Positions 18,419-26,973 of a stretch of DNA of 64,000 bases are shown piece by piece. The notes beneath the pieces were generated by a model. That model saw nothing but the letters and a program-made list of their open reading frames with translations. It had not been told where the DNA came from and ran no database searches. A program made the position numbers and the translations under genes. The number at the start of each line of letters is the position of its first letter. Position 1 is the first letter of the stretch. The DNA is from JAAXHB01 sp965221635 (GTDB taxonomy: Bacteria > Actinomycetota > Acidimicrobiia > Acidimicrobiales > Aldehydirespiratoraceae): contig OZ244902.1 of assembly GCA_965221635.1 (NCBI GenBank), positions 2,976,001 to 3,040,000 on the forward strand, read 5' to 3'.

Positions 18419-18955
18419 CTAAAGATAGGTTCCGCCGCCTCTGGGGTCGGCCATTTCGGGGCCGCCCTCGGGTGGGGCCACCAGCTCGGCGCGCATGGCA
18501 TCGAGTTGGCGCCGCGCCGCGGATTCCTGAGCGAACAACATTGCCTGCATTCCGCTGATCAGTCCCTCGAGCCAGCCCACAAGCTGGGCCTTGGCCACCT
18601 GCAGCTCCGCCGCGGAGGGCGGCTCGGCCTGCTCGAATGGTGTGGCCAGCCTGGCGAGCTCGTTGCGCAACTCCGGCGACAGCGCCCCGCTCACCTCCCC
18701 CACCGACATGTCGTAGATCTCGCGCAGGCGAATCCGGCTGGCCTCGTCGAGTTCCATGGCGCGCACCTCGCCAAGGAGGCGTTTGAGCATGGTGCCGATG
18801 CGCAGGATCTTGCCAGGGCTGTCGATCCGCTCACGCTCGCTCTCGGGCGAGGCGTCGGATTCGTCGGTGCTGCGCCGCGCTGTGGTGATGAGCACCTCGG
18901 GGCGGCCGGCGGGCACAGGACTCTCGATGGATTCGGTGATCGGTTGCTCGCTCAC
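18419..18955 (-). CDS. bpa: Bacterial proteasome activator (Bpa / PafE)
   Basis: 178 residues from a GTG at 18955 preceded by GAGGTG; a TTG at 18991 would add 12 residues. It closely resembles mycobacterial Bpa: PGKILRIGTMLKRLLGEVRA, LDEASRIRLREIYD and AQLVGWLEGLISGMQAMLFA are the helical-bundle core. The protein ends in GTYL, equivalent to the GQYL tail that docks into the 20S proteasome alpha ring. Bpa forms an ATP-independent dodecameric ring that opens the proteasome for unfolded substrates. The proteasome genes themselves are not in this window. It follows dnaE on the same strand after a 206-base gap that includes the dnaE promoter. Confidence 0.9.
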   Translation of the reverse strand: MSEQPITESIESPVPAGRPEVLITTARRSTDESDASPESERERIDSPGKILRIGTMLKRLLGEVRAMELDEASRIRLREIYDMSVGEVSGALSPELRNELARLATPFEQAEPPSAAELQVAKAQLVGWLEGLISGMQAMLFAQESAARRQLDAMRAELVAPPEGGPEMADPRGGGTYL

Positions 18956-19079
18956 GGCTTCACCTCGGGACTCGTCGTGTTGCACCGCCAACCCAGCGGT
19001 TTGGACGATCCCACTCTAGAGCCGGCGCCGGGCGCCCCTTGGCTGCATCCGCGCCGAAGCCGCAGCCGCCGGAGACGGC

Positions 19080-20264
19080 CTAGGGCGCCCAGGTGAGCAG
19101 CGGCACCAGCATTTCCTCGGCTGTGAGCGAACCGTGACGGCCCAGCATCGTGTTGGCCGGCGCAGCGTGGGTGGGCGCGGCGCCGTTGGCGCTCCGGAAG
19201 GTGAACGCGTGGTGGTCGCGTGCCACCAGCGCCACGTCACCAAGACGGCCGCGGGCGGCGTCGCTCACGCTGGGCCCGAACCAGCCCGCGTCGATCATCT
19301 CGTCTCGGGTGACCACCCAGGCCTGTTCGCCGTGAGCGGCCACGGCGGCTTCGAGCAGATGCCCGGCGTGGCCCGGTTTGGCGTGCAACCAGCGAAAGCG
19401 ATGCTCACCCGATTCGGCGGCGCAGTGCGCGGTGACGCTGAGGTGAACGTTGGTGGTTTGGGTTCCGCAGTCCACCAGGCCGTGATCGGAGGTCACCACC
19501 ACTGCGGTGCCCCTCGGCAGGGCTTCGATCAGGTCGCCGACGATGCGATCGCACCAGGCCAGCTCCGTTTCGTAGTGCTCGCCCAGGCCGTAACGGTGAC
19601 CCACCGCGTCGGGCCCGTCGTAGTAGGCGTACACGAAGGGCTCCCCCGCGGCCACGAGGCGTCGTGTTTCCACCACCAGGTTCGACGGTTTGGCTATCGG
19701 CACGTACCGGGCGTTGCGCAGATGAGCGCGGGTGAAACCGCTCGCGGCGTAGTCGCCTGATGACACCACCGGAGGGTGCTGCGCCGCGAAGGGGGTGAGC
19801 GGTTGGAACTCCTCGGGCGGGATCAGCTTCGTGGCTGGTCCATTCGGTGTGGACCAGCGAAGCACGTTGAGGTTTCCGTGCCCGGTTGCGATCCGGTAGC
19901 CGACAATGCCGTGGACGCCGGGCGGGGCGCCCGTTGACAGCGACGTGAGAGCCGCGGCGGTGGTGCTCGGCGCCACCGAGGTGATCGCGGCACACGACAT
20001 TTCAGCCATGGTGGGGCAAGACCGGGCGTAACGGGTGAGCTGCCGCAAGCCCATGCCGTCGAAGGTCACCAGCACAACGGCGCGGGCCTCGGCGAGCGAC
20101 TCGTGAAACAACGGCGCTTCGGGGGGGCCAGTGTGCGCGGTGATCCCGGCGGCGTCGTCGCCGACCAAGCCCAGGATTTGTGGCATCACGTCGGCCAGGG
20201 AGCCGCCACCGAACGCGGGCGCGACCGGCTCGGTCGGTTCGCCTGTCATCGGTCGGGGCCCCAC
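19080..20264 (-). CDS. Alkaline phosphatase superfamily phosphodiesterase / nucleotide pyrophosphatase-like protein
   Basis: About 394 residues (389 if the ATG at 20249 is used). Metal-site motifs of the type I phosphodiesterase family are in order: VLVTFDGMG (Asp), APSTTAAALTSLSTGAPPG (nucleophile Thr region), YYDGPDAVGHRYG (Asp, His), VVTSDHGLVDCG (Asp-His) and a late KPGHAGH histidine. No signal peptide is visible, so it is probably cytosolic. The family hydrolyses phosphodiester or pyrophosphate bonds; the substrate is unknown. It starts only 20 bases from the divergent Rrf2 regulator. Confidence 0.85.
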   Translation of the reverse strand: MGPRPMTGEPTEPVAPAFGGGSLADVMPQILGLVGDDAAGITAHTGPPEAPLFHESLAEARAVVLVTFDGMGLRQLTRYARSCPTMAEMSCAAITSVAPSTTAAALTSLSTGAPPGVHGIVGYRIATGHGNLNVLRWSTPNGPATKLIPPEEFQPLTPFAAQHPPVVSSGDYAASGFTRAHLRNARYVPIAKPSNLVVETRRLVAAGEPFVYAYYDGPDAVGHRYGLGEHYETELAWCDRIVGDLIEALPRGTAVVVTSDHGLVDCGTQTTNVHLSVTAHCAAESGEHRFRWLHAKPGHAGHLLEAAVAAHGEQAWVVTRDEMIDAGWFGPSVSDAARGRLGDVALVARDHHAFTFRSANGAAPTHAAPANTMLGRHGSLTAEEMLVPLLTWAP

Positions 20265-20284
20265 ATCACATCTAGGATGCCACC

Positions 20285-20737
20285 ATGAGGGTGTCCACCC
20301 GTGGGGACTACGCCTCCAGGGCGTTGCTGAGCTTGGCTCTGCACCCTGATCGGGCGCCCACGTCGGTGCGTGAGATAGCCGAGAGCACCGCGCTGCCGCA
20401 GCCGTACCTGGAACAGATCCTGTTCGCTCTCAAGGGCGCCGGCCTGGTGAGATCCAAACGCGGCGTTGGTGGTGGTTACGTGCTGGCCCGCGAGCCGTGC
20501 CACATTCGGCTGTCGGAGATCATCAGGGCGGTGGACGGCCCGATCACCGCAGGCGACTTCGGCGAGCCCCACACCGACGGGGCTTGTGATCACGAGGGGC
20601 AGTGCGTGCTGCTGGCCATATGGGCGGCCGCGGGTTGTCACATGCGCGGGTTTCTGGATTCGTTCACGCTGGCCGACATCGCCGACATGGCCGCTGGTCT
20701 TTCTCCGTGGCCGGCGGTGGACACCGCAACGCCGTAA
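20285..20737 (+). CDS. Rrf2 family transcriptional regulator
   Basis: 150 residues. The N-terminal winged helix is typical (MRVSTRGDYASRALLSLA, then LPQPYLEQILFALKGAGLVRSKRGVGGGY). Three cysteines, GACDHEGQC and AAAGC, lie at the place where IscR, NsrR and RsrR bind an Fe-S cluster, but spaced Cx5Cx10C instead of Cx5Cx5C. It may therefore sense iron, NO or redox state. TAGGAT (20273-20278) is six bases before the ATG and there is no Shine-Dalgarno sequence, so the mRNA is probably leaderless. Divergent from the phosphodiesterase gene, which is an obvious candidate target (inference). Confidence 0.92.
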   Translation: MRVSTRGDYASRALLSLALHPDRAPTSVREIAESTALPQPYLEQILFALKGAGLVRSKRGVGGGYVLAREPCHIRLSEIIRAVDGPITAGDFGEPHTDGACDHEGQCVLLAIWAAAGCHMRGFLDSFTLADIADMAAGLSPWPAVDTATP

Positions 20738-20774
20738 CCGTTCCGCCTTGGGCGCCGGGCACACGTCGGCGCCG

Positions 20775-21728
20775 TCAACGGCAGGTGTCGAGCACGGCGC
20801 GAAGATCTCCCGGCAGGGGCGATTCGAAGGTCATCACGCTGCCGGTGACCGGGTGGCGAAACGACAACGACCGGGCGTGCAGAAACGGACGATCCAACGT
20901 GCTGAACGAACCGGTGGCGCCGCGGGGTGTGCTGGGATCGTTGTAGGTGGGGTCGCCCACCACCGGATGGCCGATGGCGAGCAGATGCACACGGATCTGA
21001 TGGGTGCGACCCGTTTCGAGACGGCACGCCAACAGCGACACCACCCCAGGCTCCCCGAAGCGCCGCTCCACCTTGTATCGGGTGACCGCGGGGCGCCCGC
21101 GGCGGCTCACCGTCATCCGCAACGGGTTGCGAGCCGAACGTCCGATGGGTGCGTCCACCGCGCCCGCGTCGGCGTCGGGATGGCCCCACACCAACGCCGA
21201 GTACTCCCTTTCGGGGCGGCGACCGGCGAACTGTTCCACCAGGTTCTGATGGGCACGAGCGGTTCGGGCCACCACCAGCAGCCCGGAGGTGTTCTGATCC
21301 AAACGGTGAACGATCCCGGGCCGGTCGCGTTCGCCCACGTGTGCCAGGTCGGGGTAGGTGGCGAGCAGGCCGTTCACGAGGGTGCCGTCGGGCCGGCCCG
21401 CGCCTGGATGCACCACCAGTGACGAGGGTTTGTCCACCACCACCACATCGTCGTCGTGGTAAACCACGCCGAACTCCACGGTCGGGTCGGGCTGGGGCGC
21501 CGCCGGTTCGGACGGGGCGTGCTCGGAGGTTGCGGTCACACACAGTCGCTGCCCGGCCTCCACGCGTGCCGAGCCGGTGCGTGTGACCTTGCCATTGAGG
21601 CTCACCGCGCCCTGCGCCAACAGCTCCGCCGCGGCGGACCTGCTCACCTCGGCCGCCATGGCCACCACCCGATCAAGGCGCATCCCCGACAGCGCGTCGG
21701 CGAGGATTTCGTCAACGGCAACACTCAC
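20775..21728 (-). CDS. RluA-family 23S rRNA pseudouridine synthase (RluD-like)
   Basis: 317 residues from a GTG at 21728, the start that follows the lspA stop by 25 bases; the longer frame upstream would overlap lspA. An N-terminal S4 domain (MRLDRVVA ... LLAQGAVSLNGKV) precedes the catalytic domain, whose motif PGIVHRLDQNTSGLLVVA holds the catalytic Asp. GRTHQIRVHLLAIGHPVVGD follows. It isomerises uridines in 23S rRNA. It is the last gene of the long dcw-type run and sits directly after lspA, a very common actinobacterial pairing. Confidence 0.93.
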   Translation of the reverse strand: MSVAVDEILADALSGMRLDRVVAMAAEVSRSAAAELLAQGAVSLNGKVTRTGSARVEAGQRLCVTATSEHAPSEPAAPQPDPTVEFGVVYHDDDVVVVDKPSSLVVHPGAGRPDGTLVNGLLATYPDLAHVGERDRPGIVHRLDQNTSGLLVVARTARAHQNLVEQFAGRRPEREYSALVWGHPDADAGAVDAPIGRSARNPLRMTVSRRGRPAVTRYKVERRFGEPGVVSLLACRLETGRTHQIRVHLLAIGHPVVGDPTYNDPSTPRGATGSFSTLDRPFLHARSLSFRHPVTGSVMTFESPLPGDLRAVLDTCR

Positions 21729-21753
21729 CGCGAATCCGAACTTTGCGACACGC

Positions 21754-22239
21754 TCAGGACTTGGCTGCGCCGAAACTCCACGCCAAGGCACCCGCGGCGA
21801 ACACCACGGCCATGTCGGCGACGTTCCACACCGGCCAGAACTGAACGTCGATGAAGTCCACCACCGCGCCGTCGAGCAAGCCACCGTTTGAGCGAAACAC
21901 CCGGTCGGCGAGGTTGCCGGCCGCGGCGCCGGTGATGGCGCCCGCGGCGACAACAGCGAAGCGCCCCTCGGGCAGGCCCCTCGATGCCAACAGCACCACC
22001 AGCACCACAACGGTTACCGCAGCGATCACCGGCCCCAGGCCCTGAAACGTGCCGAAAGCGGCGCCGGTGTTGAACACGAGACGCAACCGCAGCTTCCACA
22101 GCACGTCGATGATCCGGCCGTCGCCGAGCGCTTGCAACGCCAGCCATTTCGTGAGCTGATCGGCCACCAGCACAGCAACCGCCACCGACACCAGCAGCCG
22201 CGGATGGCGGCGCGCCAAGGCACGCCGGGTGGGGGTCAC
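21754..22239 (-). CDS. lspA: Lipoprotein signal peptidase (signal peptidase II)
   Basis: 161 residues from a GTG at 22239, which overlaps the stop of the upstream dksA-type gene as GTGA. Four membrane segments are present. The two aspartates of the aspartic peptidase are seen in GNLADRVFR and in VVDFIDVQFWPVWNVADM. It cleaves prolipoprotein signal peptides before the lipid-bearing Cys at the cytoplasmic membrane. The window encodes at least one candidate substrate, the GerMN lipoprotein at 54161. Confidence 0.95.
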   Translation of the reverse strand: MTPTRRALARRHPRLLVSVAVAVLVADQLTKWLALQALGDGRIIDVLWKLRLRLVFNTGAAFGTFQGLGPVIAAVTVVVLVVLLASRGLPEGRFAVVAAGAITGAAAGNLADRVFRSNGGLLDGAVVDFIDVQFWPVWNVADMAVVFAAGALAWSFGAAKS

Positions 22240-22655
22240 AGCTTGCGGAAACCGCCCGCCTTCACCTCCACGCGCTCCGCCGCCCACGGAATTGCCCGAA
22301 GGCGCGCCAGCGGGATCGGCTCACCGGAGGTGACGCAGTATCCGTAGGTGCCGTCGTTGATGCGCTGAATCGCCGCGTCTATCTGATCCACGATGGCGCG
22401 GGCCTGGCTGGACAACGCCAGGTCACGCTCGCGTTCCATGGCGACCGTGTCGCCCTCGCCGCCTTCCTCGTCGAACTGAACGTCGCCGGGCTCACGGGCG
22501 TCGAGCATCGATTGCGCCTCGGCCTGGTACTCCTCGGCCGAGTGCAGGTACTTGTGCCGCTCCGACAGAAGCTTGCTGTGCAGCTCCTGCATGGTGCGCT
22601 CGCTGAATCTGGGCTTTGGTTTCGGGGTGGACGTTCGACCCTTGCGGGTTGCCAT
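22236..22655 (-). CDS. TraR/DksA family protein with a degenerate zinc finger
   Basis: 139 residues with an N-terminal basic stretch, a long coiled-coil region (MQELHSKLLSERHKYLHSAE) and a DksA-type C-terminus (RINDGTYGYCVTSGEPIP, then LARLRAIPWAAERV). Of the four zinc cysteines only the first remains (YGYC), as in many actinobacterial relatives, so zinc is probably not bound. The family binds RNA polymerase through the secondary channel or acts as a small structural regulator. The ribosome site GAGGAGG lies close upstream of the ATG. Overlaps lspA by four bases, implying translational coupling. Confidence 0.88.
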   Translation of the reverse strand: MATRKGRTSTPKPKPRFSERTMQELHSKLLSERHKYLHSAEEYQAEAQSMLDAREPGDVQFDEEGGEGDTVAMERERDLALSSQARAIVDQIDAAIQRINDGTYGYCVTSGEPIPLARLRAIPWAAERVEVKAGGFRKL

Positions 22656-22777
22656 GATGCACCTCCTCTCCGACGGGTGGGTTGGTGACTCTAGAGCCCT
22701 GCGCCGTGTTGATGTGTCGCAACGCTCGCCGCCGGCGCGTCACGCAATGCCGAGCGACCGGGATCCGGCCAAATGTC

Positions 22778-24313
22778 TCAGCGGCCGGCGTTGGCCCAGA
22801 AGTCGTCCTCCGCGGGTTCGGTCTGATCGAAGAAGTCCGCTGCCGGGTCGTGAGCGAACGGCAGGGGTGCGTCATTGCTCAACGTCTCTCGAAGCTGTTC
22901 CACCAGCTCGTCGCCGTTGTCCTGGCCATCCCCGAAGACCGGTGGCCCCAGCGTCACCTCGGGATGGTCGCTTGCCGCGGGGGCTACCGCTTCCATCTCC
23001 ACGGTGTCCTCAAGGCGTTCGGACTGCCCGGTGTGGTTGGCAGCAGTGCTGTTCGGCCTGACTTCCTCAGCGGTGCGCAGCCGCGGACGTCGCCGCCGGG
23101 CGCCTGGATTTGCCAGCTCGGCTTGAGTTCCGTGGGTCGGCGCCTGTGGCGGGACCGTTGCGGCGTCACCGTTGCCCGAAGCGACGTCGGGCAGGTCGTG
23201 GTCGGTTGGGTCATCGGCGCCAGAAACGGGATCCGCATCGGGATCCGTGTCGTGGTCGTCCACGGAATCGTCCGCAGCGTCGTCTTGTTGGTCGCCGTCG
23301 TCAAGTTCGGTGTCGGCAATCGCCGTGTCCTCGTCGGCGTGAATGTCGGCGTACACGTCGGCGGGAACATCGGCGGTGATCGCCTCGGGCCACTCGCTCT
23401 CGCCGTCGTTGCCTGGTGCGTCGTTTGCCGCGTCGACTGCGGGGAGCGGCCCGGGGACATCCTCCACGCTGCGTGTCGCGCCGAGCTCCTCGGTGAGCGC
23501 ACGGAACTTGTGGAACATTGTTTCAACTTCGTCACGCATCCCCTGCATGCGTTCCTCGAGTTCCCAGATTTCGCATTTCAGGGCGTCACGGCGAACATGT
23601 AGCGCCTCGATCCCCTCCTGGGCGCGCGCCGCGATCGCTTCGGCTTGGGTGCGTGCCGTTGCGTTGCCTGCGCTGATGATCTCAGCGGCTTGCGTTTCCG
23701 CCCCGGCGATCTTCGCCTCGGCCTCGACGCGTGATTCCCGGGTGAGCCGACGGGCTTCATCACGGGCCGCGGCGACGGTGGCGGCTGCCTCGGCTTTGGC
23801 TTGTGAGGTGATGTCCTCGGCGGTGACCTCGGCTCTGGTGAGTGTGCGCACGAGGCTGTCACGCAGACGCTGGGCCTCGGTGCGCACCGACTCGCGTGGT
23901 GGCACCGCCGCAACATCAGCGAGCGCCTCCATCGGCGGGGCCTCCATTGGCGGGGCCTGCATCGACTGGGCCTGCATGGACTGGGCCTGCACCGACTGGG
24001 CCTGCATGGACTGGGCCTGCATGGACGGTGCCTGCATCGACGAGCCGGCCGGGGCCTCCATCGGGGGGGCCTCCATTGATGGGCCGACGGGCGGGACGGC
24101 CTGTTCGGGCGTTGTTGGCTTGGGCGGGGCGACACCCGTGCGCATGGACGCCTCCGCCGCGCCGATCCTTTGGCGAAGCCCCTCGATGGTTTGCTGCGCA
24201 CGGGCCGCGGCGTCGCTCACAGCCGACACGAAGGCGTCAACCTCGTCGTAGTCGTAGCCGCGGAAGCGCTCCCGGAAGCGCACCTCTTCAACGAGCTTGT
24301 TGAGTTCAGTCAC
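22778..24313 (-). CDS. divIVA: DivIVA / Wag31-like polar growth and division protein
   Basis: 511 residues. The N-terminal membrane-binding DivIVA domain is clear (VRFRERFRGYDYDEVDAFVSAV). A linker at about residues 65-135 consists of pentapeptides of the MQAQS / MEAPP type, encoded by a 15-bp minisatellite at 23930-24100. A long coiled coil follows (about 150-270), then a very acidic Asp-rich tail. DivIVA proteins sense negative membrane curvature and recruit wall synthesis to poles or septa. It lies downstream of sepF and yggT, the usual order. The acidic tail and linker make it much longer than mycobacterial Wag31. Confidence 0.9.
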   Translation of the reverse strand: MTELNKLVEEVRFRERFRGYDYDEVDAFVSAVSDAAARAQQTIEGLRQRIGAAEASMRTGVAPPKPTTPEQAVPPVGPSMEAPPMEAPAGSSMQAPSMQAQSMQAQSVQAQSMQAQSMQAPPMEAPPMEALADVAAVPPRESVRTEAQRLRDSLVRTLTRAEVTAEDITSQAKAEAAATVAAARDEARRLTRESRVEAEAKIAGAETQAAEIISAGNATARTQAEAIAARAQEGIEALHVRRDALKCEIWELEERMQGMRDEVETMFHKFRALTEELGATRSVEDVPGPLPAVDAANDAPGNDGESEWPEAITADVPADVYADIHADEDTAIADTELDDGDQQDDAADDSVDDHDTDPDADPVSGADDPTDHDLPDVASGNGDAATVPPQAPTHGTQAELANPGARRRRPRLRTAEEVRPNSTAANHTGQSERLEDTVEMEAVAPAASDHPEVTLGPPVFGDGQDNGDELVEQLRETLSNDAPLPFAHDPAADFFDQTEPAEDDFWANAGR

Positions 24314-24422
24314 GACACCAGTGTAATCACAGCGGTGTCGTTTCTGGTTGATACCCAGAAGGGCCGGGCCCGCGGCCCGTTTCAGCGCCCCTTGGGCAAT
24401 GGGATGCGGGTTGTGGACGCGC

Positions 24423-24686
24423 TCAAACGCAGATAATGCGGCGCAGGATCTGGATTGCCACGATCACAATGATCGCGGAGAGATCCAACGCCACCGAACC
24501 GATACGCAAAGGGGGAATACGCCGACGAAGCGGCATTATCGGCGGGTCGGTAATCGTGTACACGAACCCTGTGATCGTGGCCATCACCCCGTTCGGGTTC
24601 ATGGGAAACCAACTCAGCAGAATCCGCGCGAAGATCGCCAACAGGTACAGCATCAACAGCTGGCAGATGAACTCTCCCATGGACAT
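24423..24686 (-). CDS. YggT family membrane protein
   Basis: 87 residues with two hydrophobic segments: ICQLLMLYLLAIFARILLSW at the N-terminus and one near the C-terminus (IGSVALDLSAIIVIVAIQIL). Between them is the family motif YTITDPPIMPLRRRIPP. Members sit beside sepF in Gram-positive dcw clusters; a role in division or osmotic tolerance has been proposed but is not settled. Its upstream neighbour is sepF, 42 bases away. Confidence 0.9.
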   Translation of the reverse strand: MSMGEFICQLLMLYLLAIFARILLSWFPMNPNGVMATITGFVYTITDPPIMPLRRRIPPLRIGSVALDLSAIIVIVAIQILRRIICV

Positions 24687-24728
24687 CGGAGGCTGCCCTT
24701 TCGCTTTGCTGTCGCTGCGCGAGTGGGA

Positions 24729-25316
24729 TCAGATTGGGGTGGCGGCGCGAACCGCCTGCTCGGAGGCCCCCTGCAGGCACAGAACGATCACCTTGTCCGC
24801 CACCTGCTTGAGCTTGCCTCCCTGCGCATAGCACACCCCCACCGCAAAATCGGTGAGCCGTCGTCGGTCCGACACGTCCATTCCCTCGAGGTTCACGATC
24901 ACCGAACGGCCACCAAGGTACGCGTCGGCTATGGCCTGCAAATCGTCAAAGAAGCTCACCGGGGAGAAGTTGATCGGATCGTCGCTCGAGTCGGTGCGAA
25001 AATCGCGATGTTGACCTGCTGATGTGCCCGAACCGCCCGGCGGAACGGGAAAGACACCGCTTGAGCCCACAGGGCCGACGAGGCGTGCTGGTGATACCTG
25101 CGGGGTTGGGGTGGGATTGATCGGCACCGGACGAACCGTTCTTCCTCCGAATGGATCCGACGGATCACCAACCGACATCGGGGTGGGTCTTTGCTGAACG
25201 CCGGTGGGGAACCTGGATTGGTTCGCTTCGGTTCGATGTGGCCGACCGGAGTTGTCGTAGTTCTCATAGTGCTCATCGGGCCCGAGCCCGAAGAAGATTG
25301 CCATTTTCTTCAACAT
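24729..25316 (-). CDS. sepF: Cell division protein SepF
   Basis: 195 residues. The N-terminal helix MLKKMAIFFGLG is the membrane anchor. A Pro/Gly-rich linker follows to about residue 110, then the SepF core (PVSFFDDLQAIADAYLGGRS, then VIVNLEGMDVSDRRRLTDFA and GVCYAQGGKLKQVADKVIVL). SepF polymerises and tethers FtsZ to the membrane in bacteria lacking FtsA, which fits the absence of ftsA here. The ribosome site AAGGAG is present upstream of the ATG. Confidence 0.95.
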   Translation of the reverse strand: MLKKMAIFFGLGPDEHYENYDNSGRPHRTEANQSRFPTGVQQRPTPMSVGDPSDPFGGRTVRPVPINPTPTPQVSPARLVGPVGSSGVFPVPPGGSGTSAGQHRDFRTDSSDDPINFSPVSFFDDLQAIADAYLGGRSVIVNLEGMDVSDRRRLTDFAVGVCYAQGGKLKQVADKVIVLCLQGASEQAVRAATPI

Positions 25317-25403
25317 GAACGCCGTGTCTCCTTGCGAAGTTGCAAACCGGCCCGCGAGGATCGGCCTGCCGCTTCAACGGGAATCCAACCGCCTGGGTGC
25401 AGA

Positions 25404-26105
25404 TTATACACCGATGGGACTGTTCGGGATGGATTGCCGAGCCGGTCGCGGTCCGAACAGGGCGCGGCCCACTCTCACCATTGTGGATCCCTGCGACACT
25501 GCAACCTCCAGGTCGTCGGTCATTCCCATTGAGCAGTGCCGCAAGCCCATTTGATCCACCAGGCGTCTCAACTGACCGAAACAATCCGCGGACGCCTTGA
25601 GCGACCCCATCGGCCCGATCGTCATCAGGCCCATCAAATCCAAACCGGAGGCGCTCACCAGCTCGGCCAGTTGGTGCACTTCGCCTGGCGCGCATCCTCC
25701 CTGAGTGCCTGCACCGGTGATGTTCACCTGCAACATCACCGAAGCGCCCGGCGCCCGGTGTGCGATCTCGGTGACCAACCGGGAACGGTCAACGCTTTGC
25801 CACACGTCCACCCATTGCGCGAGTTGGCGCACCTTGTTGCGCTGCAAACCCCCCACGAAATGCACCCTGGGCAGCGGCTGATTCACGGATGCGAGCTTCG
25901 CCGCGCATTCCTGTGCGTAGCTCTCGCCGATGTCGGTGATCCCGCAAGCCGCGGCGGCTTCCACATGTGCGGGACCGAACCCCTTGGTGATCGCCACCAG
26001 CTTCACGGTGCCGGCCCCCGCGGCGTCGAGACGGTGGCGCACCCTGCGAAGGTTCTCACGAACCTGCGATTCCAGTGTGGCGGCGGCGCCTTCGGTCATG
26101 GCCAC
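25404..26105 (-). CDS. YggS-type pyridoxal phosphate homeostasis protein
   Basis: 233 residues with a PLP-binding TIM-barrel pattern. The Schiff-base lysine lies in VKLVAITKGFGPAHVEAA, and HFVGGLQRNKVRQLAQWVD is the family signature (usually HFIGxLQxNK). It buffers pyridoxal phosphate in the cytosol. It is in the standard position between pgeF and sepF, 28 bases downstream of pgeF. Confidence 0.93.
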   Translation of the reverse strand: MAMTEGAAATLESQVRENLRRVRHRLDAAGAGTVKLVAITKGFGPAHVEAAAACGITDIGESYAQECAAKLASVNQPLPRVHFVGGLQRNKVRQLAQWVDVWQSVDRSRLVTEIAHRAPGASVMLQVNITGAGTQGGCAPGEVHQLAELVSASGLDLMGLMTIGPMGSLKASADCFGQLRRLVDQMGLRHCSMGMTDDLEVAVSQGSTMVRVGRALFGPRPARQSIPNSPIGV

Positions 26106-26133
26106 TGCAAGCTCATGAGGCGCCGCAGAGGCC

Positions 26134-26970
26134 TCATTTGTGTCGCCGGAGGTCCGTTCCGCCCCTGCTGATCCGCATTTGCCTGGTGCTCACCACCCGC
26201 ACCTCCGGGCCGACCTCGTCAAGCCACGCAGCGGCCACCTGGCGCTGGGGCTCGGCACGCAACCGATGAGAGAAAAAGCGCGGGTCGGTGGTGTCGAGTC
26301 CCATGTCGTCCACTTCGTAAACCCGGGTCGCCGTCAGGCACCACGTCACCGCCGCGGCCAGATCCAGCGACGGTGTCCCCCAGCGGGTCACGCCGGTGAT
26401 CCGTTCGGGTTCGGTGCCAATGTCATGGGCGATCTCGGCCGCAAGGGAGCTGTCGAACTCGTAGGAGCCGGATCTGATCATGGGACCCAAAACGGCAGTC
26501 ACCTCGAAGCGCTGCGACGCAAAGGGTGGCTGCAGGTCACGCACGGCTCTCACCGCGGCGTCGATCACTCCGAGGCGGATTCCGCGCCAACCCACGTGAA
26601 CCAACGCGAAGGCGCCCCGACCGACGACCACCACCGGCACACAATCGGCTGTGGTGACGCTCAGCACCGCCGAGGACGCCGCGGTGGCCATGCAATCTCC
26701 CTCGGCGCCCGCGTGCGCTCCGGGAGAGTTCACAACCACAACCTTGTTGCCGTGCTGCTGGCGCAGCCACGTCCACTCTCCGGGAACGAAATCCTGGCGG
26801 CGCTGCTGCAACTCCTCGGACACCGGCGGTGCGTCTCCGCCGGCAGTGTCCGGCGCGGTGTCCGGCCCTGGGCCGGTCGTGGAGAAGTCGCCGTGGCTGC
26901 GGTCCGAGAAACGAATCCGCAGCACCCGGCCGCCGCCGACGGAACGGTCTCGCTGGAATGCGGGTTGCAC
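26134..26970 (-). CDS. pgeF: YfiH/PgeF family multicopper-fold purine nucleosidase / peptidoglycan editing factor
   Basis: 278 residues. The metal site of the family is visible: His in RQQHGNKV, Cys in TTADCVPVVV, His in HVGWRG, with GPMIRSGSYEF and FFSHRLRAE following. Members degrade or phosphorolyse purine nucleosides and, in E. coli, limit misincorporation of Ser into peptidoglycan stems. It starts four bases after the ftsZ stop and is clearly in the same operon. The start used gives a length typical of the family plus a Pro/Gly-rich loop near residue 40. Confidence 0.9.
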   Translation of the reverse strand: MQPAFQRDRSVGGGRVLRIRFSDRSHGDFSTTGPGPDTAPDTAGGDAPPVSEELQQRRQDFVPGEWTWLRQQHGNKVVVVNSPGAHAGAEGDCMATAASSAVLSVTTADCVPVVVVGRGAFALVHVGWRGIRLGVIDAAVRAVRDLQPPFASQRFEVTAVLGPMIRSGSYEFDSSLAAEIAHDIGTEPERITGVTRWGTPSLDLAAAVTWCLTATRVYEVDDMGLDTTDPRFFSHRLRAEPQRQVAAAWLDEVGPEVRVVSTRQMRISRGGTDLRRHK

Positions 26971-26973
26971 CGG

